From JBKJTP01 sp046590195 (GTDB lineage: Bacteria > Bacteroidota > Ignavibacteria > Palsa-1295), in NCBI GenBank assembly GCA_046590195.1, contig JBKJTP010000098.1, positions 1-29,945 on the forward strand: a DNA stretch of 29,945 bases, read 5' to 3'. Positions 14,774-21,859 of this stretch are shown here, piece by piece (positions within the stretch are counted from its first letter, which is position 1; the number at the start of each line of letters is the position of its first letter). The position numbers and the translations under genes were made by a program. The notes beneath the pieces were generated by a model. It did not search any database, was not told the DNA's origin, and worked only from the letters and a program-made list of their open reading frames with translations.

Positions 14774-16159
14774 TCAATCCAGATTCGCGATCATCGCCAA
14801 CTGCCGCGACATCTCCCGCGTTAGCTCTCGTCGGTCAAAAGACTTGACATACGCGTCACTGACATTCGCTGGCAATCCACCCCGCTGCCACATGTGATAG
14901 AGCTTGATGATGGCTTCGGTCAGGTTCTTTGTGTCGTCTGGCGGGATCGTGATGCCGGCTCCATATTCTCTCAGCATCCGCTCGGCTTGACTGTGCTTTG
15001 GCACGAGACCAATGATCGGCTTCTTCGTGCCGAAGTACTCATAGAGCTTGCCAGGTGCCGAGATGTCATCCGACATCGTCATCCACAGCACATCGCTCGC
15101 GAGCAACACTCCCACACTCTCGCGGTGTGCGACGTATCCCATCTCAGTCACATTCGCTTCGAGCCCCGACTTCTTGATCAAGTTATGATAATCCTTCTGC
15201 AGTACGCCGACGAAGATCAACTCAAGATGCTTTGCCAGATCGGGTATCCGCTTGATCGCTTCTTTCGCTGCATCGAGCATCACCTTCGGCGAGCGTCCGA
15301 CATAGAAAGCACCTGAATAAGTAATGCGAAATCTCGACGGATCGCGCAAGCTATTCACGAACGGCATCGCCTTATCGATGTCTTCCTGATCGAAGCCATG
15401 CGGAAGGATCGTCACGTCCTCATGCGACAGGAAGTCGTAATCCCGAAGGATCACCTCTTTCATCCGGCGATTGACGACCGTTACGGCATCGCTCGCCCGG
15501 AGCACCTCATCCTCAAGCTTTCTTGCATAAGCTTTGTGGAATGGCGTCGCATAGAAGTTCAGCACTTTGTTCGATACCCAGGCGTCGCGGTAATCCATGA
15601 GATATGGCGTGCCGTACTTCGCGCGAAGCTGATGCGCGATCAGGAAACTTGTGTACGGGGGGGCCGTAGCTAAAATAGCATCGATCCGCTCGGTCTTATA
15701 GATCGTATCGATGAGCTTGAGCGCATGCTTTTTCCAACGGATACGCGAATCGGGCTGAAGGAAGGTCTGGATGAGCTTCGAGCGAAAGCGCTGGTAGGCG
15801 TCACTTGGAAGCTTAAGCAGCTTGCCCTCTTTCCGGGCAAGTTTCCCACCAGGAGCACCGCTCGACTTCGTGCGGTGTACTATAATATCACCGGCATCGA
15901 TCTGAGGCCGGATCTCATCGAGCAGCGACTCATCCATTGCGTAATAAGGCGTCTCGCCAGCGGTCACGACGATCGGGCGCCAGCCGAATTCCGGTAGGTA
16001 CTTGACGAACTTCAGCGTTCGCTGAACGCCTGAGAGTCCCATCGGAGGAAAGTAGTACGCGATGACGAGTACGTTACGCTTCGGATTCTGTGAGGTTGAA
16101 GGGCTGGACTCCTCGTCGGGCATTGGGTCGGAGTCGGGGTGAAGGGGCAGTTGGTCCAT
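14774..16159 (-). CDS. GT4-type glycosyltransferase, 461 aa
   Basis: A cytoplasmic, nucleotide-sugar-dependent retaining glycosyltransferase with two Rossmann-like halves. The first half begins with NVLVIAYYFPPMGLSGVQRT (about 29-48), the family's acceptor-binding loop. The second half has RFRITYSGAFYVGRSPK near 278 and the donor-site motif SAPGKLYEYFGTKKPII, which holds the GT4 Glu that contacts the sugar. The first 28 residues are a low-complexity polar extension. It probably adds sugars to surface polysaccharide or glycoprotein; acceptor and donor are unknown. The gene stands alone, divergent from the DUF4175-like gene. The start at 16159 sits 4 nt after a TATTTTTG -7 box. Confidence 0.85.
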   Translation of the reverse strand: MDQLPLHPDSDPMPDEESSPSTSQNPKRNVLVIAYYFPPMGLSGVQRTLKFVKYLPEFGWRPIVVTAGETPYYAMDESLLDEIRPQIDAGDIIVHRTKSSGAPGGKLARKEGKLLKLPSDAYQRFRSKLIQTFLQPDSRIRWKKHALKLIDTIYKTERIDAILATAPPYTSFLIAHQLRAKYGTPYLMDYRDAWVSNKVLNFYATPFHKAYARKLEDEVLRASDAVTVVNRRMKEVILRDYDFLSHEDVTILPHGFDQEDIDKAMPFVNSLRDPSRFRITYSGAFYVGRSPKVMLDAAKEAIKRIPDLAKHLELIFVGVLQKDYHNLIKKSGLEANVTEMGYVAHRESVGVLLASDVLWMTMSDDISAPGKLYEYFGTKKPIIGLVPKHSQAERMLREYGAGITIPPDDTKNLTEAIIKLYHMWQRGGLPANVSDAYVKSFDRRELTREMSRQLAMIANLD

Positions 16160-16163
16160 GGTG

Positions 16164-16171
16164 CAAAAATA
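16164..16171 (-). promoter_or_regulatory. -7 element (TATTTTTG) 4 nt before the glycosyltransferase ATG
   Basis: The minus strand reads TATTTTTGCACCATG: an exact TAnnTTTG match, the spacer CACC and then the ATG at 16159. Spacing is identical to the element at 7013-7020. It implies a leaderless transcript. No TTTG -33 box is visible. Confidence 0.5.
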
Positions 16172-16343
16172 CCAGTTTGCCGGGCATCTCGAATGAGGAG
16201 TCGCAATTAGTAATGGTTCATACCCTGTGAATGGGATGGACTTTCGGAACGGGCAATTTTAGCAGGAAGTTGTCCCATGTGGTCTATGGGCTTAACGATA
16301 GCCGCTCCCCTGCCCGTCATCATACTCTCTTCAAGGTCAAACA

Positions 16344-19300
16344 TTGCCGACAGAATTATATCAAGAGCTGATCAACCGACTCGCGAAGCTTCGCCGCAAG
16401 CGTGAGTCGTTGCGTCTTTCGACCGCGATGCTCCATGGCCTGACGGTCGTGCTACTGGTGTGGCTTGCCGCGGTCGCATTGGAAGCAATGGGTCACTTCC
16501 CTATTCCTGGCCGACGTGCGATCTTCTGGAGCACCACCGTACTTTCGCTCGGAGGCTTCTTCTATTTCGCATGGCGTCCGCTTGCGGAGAAATTCGGGAT
16601 GATCCCGAAGGCGACCGACGAGCAGCTAGCCCGCGCAGTCGGCGATCACTACCCAACGATCAGCGACAAACTTGTTAACGCATTGCAGCTCGTTCGTCCG
16701 CTGTTCTCGCAATCCGCTTCGAGCAATGCTTCGCCCGCATTTGCGATGGCAGCGTTTGGAAGTACGTATTCCACCGCGCGTCAAGTAGACTTCTTACAGA
16801 TCCTCGACAAACGCCCTCGCAAGCGTGCGTTGTCCTACTTTCTCTTCTCGGTGGTGCTCACGTTCGGCGTGTTGCTCGGCTTCGAGGATGACATGCTTGC
16901 AGCCGGTGAGCGGGTTGCAAATCATAATACATTCTATCAGAAGCCGGCGCCCTTTACGTTTGTCGTAATGCCGGGCGATGTCCGCGTGCTTCGTGGCGAT
17001 ACCGTTAATCTTATTGTTACTACGCACGGCGAGCAGCTTCGCAATATTACCATCCGTACACGCGAGGAAGGCCAAAAGGAATGGACTCAGTTGCAGCTTG
17101 AGTCATCTGTCCTACTAGCAGATGCAGGCGGCGATGGCAAGCAGCAAGGCTTCGTCTATCCGCTTCGAGCGAATCGCAACACCGAGTATTTCGCTGAGTG
17201 GCGCGAGATCGAGTCCGAGCGATTCGATGTACGCGTGATGGACCGCCCGATGATCCGCAGCCTCTCGGTTCTCGTTACTCCCCCATCGTACACTCGCGAG
17301 CGCCCGACAAAGCTTGAAGAGAACATCGGTGATCTCTCTGGTGTGCGTGGTACGCGTGGCGACTTCACGATCATCGCTACGAAGCGCTTGATCAGTGCGA
17401 ATCTTGTATTCACTCCGAATGCACCTGCGGCAGGCGATACAACGCAGAGGCGTCCGCAAGGACCGATGACGATCCCACTAACTGTCGCGGATAGCATCGT
17501 TCGGGGCAACGTGGCGTTTATGCACTCGGGCACATATCATATCGATCTGCTCGATCAGGATTCGATCAAGAGCGAGCATCCGATCGAGTACACTGTGACT
17601 CTCAGCGATGATACGCCGCCGATGATCGCATTGCTCGAGCCATCTGGACAGATCGATCTGCCGAGCACGATGCGCGTCTCGATGCTTGCTCGCATTCGTG
17701 ATGATTTTGGCTTCCGTGGTGTGCGTCTCGGTTATCGCTTGACAAAGTCGCGCTATCTTGAGCCACAAACCGAGTACACGTGGCTCGATGTACCGCTAGC
17801 GAATTACAACACGCAGGAGCTCGACGTACCGTATATCTGGAACACGACGCCCTTGGAGCTTGCACCGCAGGACGAAGTAGCGTTTGTGCTTGAAGTGCTT
17901 GACAACGATGTCGTTACAGGCCCAAAGCGTGCACGTACGCCGGAGTTCAACGTACGCTTCCCATCTGTCGAAGAGATCTTTAAGAAGGCCGAAGAGCAGG
18001 CCAATGCTGCCGAGAAGGATCTGCGCGAGATCCAGCAAGATGCAGAGGAGCTGAAGAAGAAGATCGACGAAGCGGTCGATGAGATGCGGCAGATGAAGCC
18101 AGGCGATGCGGCGATGAAGCAGAAGGACTTCGCCAAGCAGAAGGATGTGCAGCAGATCCTCGAGCGTCAGCAGGAGCTGAATCGCCGCGCAGAGCAAGTT
18201 GCGAAAGATCTCGAACAAATGAGCGAGAGGTTGCAGGAGCAGAATGCTATCTCGCCGGAGACGCTCGAGAAGTATCAGGAATTGCAAAAGCTTTTCGAGC
18301 AAATAAAATCGCCTGAGATGGAGAAGGCGATGCAAAAGCTCGAGCAAGCCATGCGCTCAGTCGACCCGAAGCAGATGCAGGAGGCGATGAAGAACATGCA
18401 GTTCAACGAGGAGAACTTCAAGAAGTCCATCGAGCGTACGGCCAACATCCTGAAGAAGATACAGATGGAGCAGAAGGTCGATGAGCTCCGCAAGCGCGCC
18501 GCCGAACTCGCAAAGAAAGAACAGCAGCTCGCCGATCAACAGAAACAGAATGCACAATCTGGCAAGCAGCAGAACGAGCAGGAGAAAGCGCAGACCGAGC
18601 GCCAGCAAGCTGATGCAAAGAAAGAGCTAGAGCGACTGCAGGAAGAAGCAAAAGAGCTTGCCCAGCAGATGAAGCAGTTGCCGAAGGAGATGCAGACACC
18701 TGAAGAGATGCAGGACGCGCTGAATGCGGCGCACGATCCTGGCATCGAGCAGGATATGCAGGAAGCATCCGATGCAGCGCAGCAAAATCAGCCGCAGAAG
18801 TCATCGCAGAAGGCGCAGTCGGCCGCCAACAAGATGAAGAATGCTGAGCGCAAGATGTCGGCGCTCAAGCAGAAGATGGCGGAGAACGAGCGTCAGAAGA
18901 CCAAGCGCGAGCTGACGCAGATGCGTGATGAACTCAATCGTTTGTCGAAGGCCGAAGAGCAGATCAAGAACAAAGCGCAGCAAGCAAATCCGAACTCCAA
19001 TGTCTTCCGCGATCTTGCTCAGGAACAAGCCGAGCGCAAGGAGCAGCTCGGACAGACCGCATCAGAGATGATGCAAATGGCGCAGCGCTCGACGGAGATC
19101 CCGCCGGAGATGGGCAAGTCGATGGGCGAAGCGTTCAACAAGATGCAACAGGCGCAAGAGGCAATGACCGAGCGGAATCAGCAGCAAGCGCAACAGAGCT
19201 CGCAGCAGGCGATGGCAGCATTGAACCAAGCCGCACAGCAGGCGCAGCAAGCCTTGCAAGGCATGGATCAAGGCCAGCAGGATGGTGGCGAAGGCGGCGA

Positions 19301-19955
19301 TGGCGAAGGCGAGAATTCTCCGGGCGGCAAAAAGCCGGGCAAGCCTGGACAAGGTCAGCAAGGCGGCCAGGGTGGTCAGGGTTCTGCGATGCAGCAGTTC
19401 ATGGATCAGATCAATCAGCTTGCGCAGCAACAGCAGCAGTTGAACGATATGGCGCAAGGCATGGGACAAGGCTCGGGACAAGCAGCGCAAAAGGAAGCGA
19501 TGCGCCAGCAGGCTCAGCTCTCTCGCATGGCGGCGCAGCAATCAGCGATTCAGAAGTCGATCGAAGAGCTTGCGAAGGAGCAGCAAGAGGCTCGTCAGGG
19601 AGATCGCAAAGCCGCTGATAAGCTGCAACAGATCGCCGACGAGATGCAGCAGGTCTTGAACGACATGCGCAATAGCGGAGGCATCAAAGCCGAGACGATC
19701 CAGCGACAGGAGCGCATCCTTTCGCGATTGCTCGAAGCACAGCGCTCAACCCACGAGCGTGAGAAAGATGAACAGCGCGAAGGCAAGTCGGGCGCAAACG
19801 TCTCGCGCGAATCCCCTCGCGATCTCGATCTCTCGACCCCAGAAGGCCGTGAGAAACTGCAGCAGGAGTTGCAACGCGCAAAGGAATCAGGCTACTCGAA
19901 AGACTACGATGCACTGACCCGCAAATATCTCGAGAGCCTCGACAAAGTAAAGTAA
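16344..19955 (+). CDS. DUF4175-like giant membrane protein with Q/K/E-rich coiled-coil, 1203 aa
   Basis: The N-terminus has a positively charged helix (LAKLRRKRESLR), three predicted membrane helices (MLHGLTVVLLVWLAAVALEA about 29-48, RAIFWSTTVLSLGGFFYFAW about 53-73, and YFLFSVVLTFGVLLGFE about 164-180), a beta-rich extramembrane part at about 190-530, and then some 650 residues dominated by Gln, Lys, Glu, Ala and Met that should form long coiled coils, with a Gly-rich gap (about 992-1020, GGEGGDGEGENSPGGKKPG). This layout matches DUF4175-type proteins of Bacteroidota and Proteobacteria, whose function is not established. The start at 16344 is TTG with a weak AAGG upstream. No ATG exists before the first helix. 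It stands alone, closed by a strong terminator. Confidence 0.8.
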   Translation: MPTELYQELINRLAKLRRKRESLRLSTAMLHGLTVVLLVWLAAVALEAMGHFPIPGRRAIFWSTTVLSLGGFFYFAWRPLAEKFGMIPKATDEQLARAVGDHYPTISDKLVNALQLVRPLFSQSASSNASPAFAMAAFGSTYSTARQVDFLQILDKRPRKRALSYFLFSVVLTFGVLLGFEDDMLAAGERVANHNTFYQKPAPFTFVVMPGDVRVLRGDTVNLIVTTHGEQLRNITIRTREEGQKEWTQLQLESSVLLADAGGDGKQQGFVYPLRANRNTEYFAEWREIESERFDVRVMDRPMIRSLSVLVTPPSYTRERPTKLEENIGDLSGVRGTRGDFTIIATKRLISANLVFTPNAPAAGDTTQRRPQGPMTIPLTVADSIVRGNVAFMHSGTYHIDLLDQDSIKSEHPIEYTVTLSDDTPPMIALLEPSGQIDLPSTMRVSMLARIRDDFGFRGVRLGYRLTKSRYLEPQTEYTWLDVPLANYNTQELDVPYIWNTTPLELAPQDEVAFVLEVLDNDVVTGPKRARTPEFNVRFPSVEEIFKKAEEQANAAEKDLREIQQDAEELKKKIDEAVDEMRQMKPGDAAMKQKDFAKQKDVQQILERQQELNRRAEQVAKDLEQMSERLQEQNAISPETLEKYQELQKLFEQIKSPEMEKAMQKLEQAMRSVDPKQMQEAMKNMQFNEENFKKSIERTANILKKIQMEQKVDELRKRAAELAKKEQQLADQQKQNAQSGKQQNEQEKAQTERQQADAKKELERLQEEAKELAQQMKQLPKEMQTPEEMQDALNAAHDPGIEQDMQEASDAAQQNQPQKSSQKAQSAANKMKNAERKMSALKQKMAENERQKTKRELTQMRDELNRLSKAEEQIKNKAQQANPNSNVFRDLAQEQAERKEQLGQTASEMMQMAQRSTEIPPEMGKSMGEAFNKMQQAQEAMTERNQQQAQQSSQQAMAALNQAAQQAQQALQGMDQGQQDGGEGGDGEGENSPGGKKPGKPGQGQQGGQGGQGSAMQQFMDQINQLAQQQQQLNDMAQGMGQGSGQAAQKEAMRQQAQLSRMAAQQSAIQKSIEELAKEQQEARQGDRKAADKLQQIADEMQQVLNDMRNSGGIKAETIQRQERILSRLLEAQRSTHEREKDEQREGKSGANVSRESPRDLDLSTPEGREKLQQELQRAKESGYSKDYDALTRKYLESLDKVK

Positions 19956-19966
19956 GCAAATGAAGA

Positions 19967-19992
19967 AGCCCTCGCATTGCGAGGGCTTTCTT
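19967..19992. terminator. Bidirectional intrinsic terminator between the DUF4175-like gene and guaB
   Basis: AGCCCTCGC, loop ATT, GCGAGGGCT followed by TTCTT on the plus strand and preceded by AAGA(A), which gives T-rich bases on the minus strand. The 9-bp GC-rich stem lies 12 nt after the plus-strand stop and 29 nt past the guaB stop, so it can end both convergent transcripts. Confidence 0.9.
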
Positions 19993-20020
19993 ATGGCGGA
20001 CTTCTCTATTTTGTCATTGA

Positions 20021-21595
20021 TCAAAAATGATAATTCGGCGCTTCCTTCGTGATCGTCACATCATGTGGATGCGACTCCCTCAAGCTCGCGCCGGTGATGC
20101 GGACGAACTGCGCGTACGTTTGCAGTTCTTCGATCGTGGCGCTTCCGGTGTAGCCCATCGCTGCGCGCAAGCCGCCGATCATCTGATAGATCGTGTCCGA
20201 CAACACACCGCGATACGGGACGCGGCCTTCGATACCTTCCGGTACCATCTTGCCGAGACCCTCCTCCACATCCTGGAAGTAACGATCAGCCGAGCCCTGC
20301 GCCATTGCTGATAGCGAGCCCATGCCGCGATACGTCTTGTACGTCCCGCCTTCCAAGAAGATCTTCTCGCCCGGTGATTCTTCCAGTCCGGCGAAGAGAC
20401 TTCCGATCATCACGGTCGAGGCACCCGCTGCGATCGCCTTCGGGATATCACCCGTCTGCTTGATACCGCCATCGGCGATGATCGGAATGCCGGCCTTGCC
20501 TGCAGCTTTCGCCGCTTCAATAATAGCTGAGAGCTGCGGCACACCAACGCCCGCGACGATGCGCGTCGTACAGATCGAACCCGGCCCAACACCGACCTTC
20601 ACCGCATCTGCACCAGCTTCGATCAGCGCTTGCGCTGCTGAGGCGGTCGCGATGTTACCGGCTATGACATCGATCGTCTTGAACGTCTTCTTGATCTCGC
20701 GCACCTGATCGATCACGCCCTGCGAATGCCCATGCGCGGTATCGACGATCAGCACATCAACGTGCTTCTCGACGAGCGCTTCGGCGCGCTCCATCGTGTT
20801 GCCGCCCACGCCAAGCGCAGCTCCAACCACCAACCTTCCGCCATCATCCTTCGCAGAATTCGGATAGCGCTTCTTCTTTTGAATATCCTTGAATGTGATC
20901 AGCCCGCGCAGCATCCCATTCTTATCAATGACCGGCAGCTTTTCGATGCGGTTCTGCTGCAGGATCGACTCGGCTTTCTGGAGCGTCGTGCCCATCGGCG
21001 CGGTCACGAGATTCTCCTTCGTCATGATCTCGCGGATCGGCTGCGAGAGATTCGACTCGAAGCGGATATCGCGGTTCGTGATGATGCCGACAAGTTTGCC
21101 GGCGGCGTCCACGACAGGGATGCCGCTGATGCGGTACTTCGTCATGATCGCCATCGCGTCGCGGAGCGTATGCTCGGCCGTCAAAGTAATTGGCTGCTGG
21201 ATCATCCCCGACTCGCTGCGCTTGACCAGATCGACCTCTTCGGCCTGGCGCTCGATCGTCAGATTCTTATGGATGATACCGATGCCGCCTTCGCGAGCCA
21301 TCGAGATCGCCATCGCGGATTCGGTCACGGTGTCCATCGCCGACGAGACGATTGGCACCGAGAGCCTTATGCGACGGGTGAATTGCGTGGAAATATCGAC
21401 ATCGCGCGGCATGACCAGGCTATGGGCTGGCAGCAGAAGCACATCATCGTACGTGATACCGTCATACTCGACGATCTTTGACGAGGGTTTCTGGCGCTGT
21501 TGAGTTGAACGGGTCTTGGAGGAGCCGTTGGAGGTAGAGGCGGATGAGCGATCATCCTGGGAGGGGCGGGTATTAGCCGCAGTTCGGTTTGGCAT
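20021..21595 (-). CDS. guaB: Inosine-5'-monophosphate dehydrogenase, 524 aa
   Basis: Oxidises IMP to XMP with NAD, the committed step to GMP. The TIM-barrel core starts at YDGITYDDVLLLPA (about 44-57). Two CBS domains (about 131-240, with GIPVVDAAGKLVGIITNRD and KLPVIDKNGMLRGLITFKD) interrupt it. The active-site loop is GPGSICTTRIVAGVGVPQ with Cys342, followed by IIADGGIKQTGD and the flap YRGMGSLSAM. The first 38 residues are an unusual Ser/Thr/Gln-rich tail absent from most IMPDHs. The ATG at 21595 has GGAG 7-8 nt upstream. A longer frame to 21631 begins at the TTG inside the -7 box and is rejected. The gene converges on the DUF4175-like gene. Confidence 0.95.
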   Translation of the reverse strand: MPNRTAANTRPSQDDRSSASTSNGSSKTRSTQQRQKPSSKIVEYDGITYDDVLLLPAHSLVMPRDVDISTQFTRRIRLSVPIVSSAMDTVTESAMAISMAREGGIGIIHKNLTIERQAEEVDLVKRSESGMIQQPITLTAEHTLRDAMAIMTKYRISGIPVVDAAGKLVGIITNRDIRFESNLSQPIREIMTKENLVTAPMGTTLQKAESILQQNRIEKLPVIDKNGMLRGLITFKDIQKKKRYPNSAKDDGGRLVVGAALGVGGNTMERAEALVEKHVDVLIVDTAHGHSQGVIDQVREIKKTFKTIDVIAGNIATASAAQALIEAGADAVKVGVGPGSICTTRIVAGVGVPQLSAIIEAAKAAGKAGIPIIADGGIKQTGDIPKAIAAGASTVMIGSLFAGLEESPGEKIFLEGGTYKTYRGMGSLSAMAQGSADRYFQDVEEGLGKMVPEGIEGRVPYRGVLSDTIYQMIGGLRAAMGYTGSATIEELQTYAQFVRITGASLRESHPHDVTITKEAPNYHF

Positions 21596-21628
21596 GAAAA
21601 ACTCCGTTTTTTCGGTTTGTTTTTCGTG

Positions 21629-21636
21629 CAAATATA
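21629..21636 (-). promoter_or_regulatory. -7 element (TATATTTG) of guaB
   Basis: The minus strand reads TATATTTGCACG, the same 12-mer as the element at 7013-7024. Transcription would begin near 21625, leaving about 30 nt of leader with a GGAG ribosome-binding site before the ATG at 21595. No TTTG -33 is found at the usual spacing. Confidence 0.55.
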
Positions 21637-21751
21637 ACTAGATCTGCAGGACAGGCCTTGAATTCCTTCTTTGACAAATCCTCTCGGACGGGTAGTGTAG
21701 TAGCTGTCATGCCGCAGCATGGCTGCGACCTGAACATATTACCCCAAAGCA

Positions 21752-21798
21752 CCATCGGGGCGACATCGCAAGGATCCTCGCGATACCGCCCCGAATGG
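21752..21798. repeat. Intergenic palindrome between the T9SS gene and guaB
   Basis: Nested complementary blocks: CCAT/ATGG, CGGGGCG/CGCCCCG, ATCGC/GCGAT and a central AGGATCCT palindrome, interrupted by symmetric AC/AC mismatches. A smaller hairpin (CGCAGC/GCTGCG) lies at 21713-21727. It may be a REP-like element or a transcript-end hairpin for the T9SS gene. No gene is seen in the 264-bp gap. Confidence 0.7.
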
Positions 21799-21859
21799 CC
21801 TCAAATCATCCACGCCTTGATAATAGAGAGAGAGGATGCCTCAAGACAGCGCCTCGCAG

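Noticed and set aside
17796..18347. Leu-rich 183-codon frame on the minus strand inside the DUF4175-like gene, and similar frames at 19062-19541
   Set aside because: They are the antisense of Gln/Lys/Glu-rich codons, which gives artificial Leu/Arg runs; no start context or domain, and the plus-strand gene is clearly coding.
20726..21481. 251-codon plus-strand frame opposite guaB, and the 204-codon frame overlapping it
   Set aside because: Antisense shadows of a strongly conserved guaB; composition is typical of reverse reading of Arg/Asp-rich codons.
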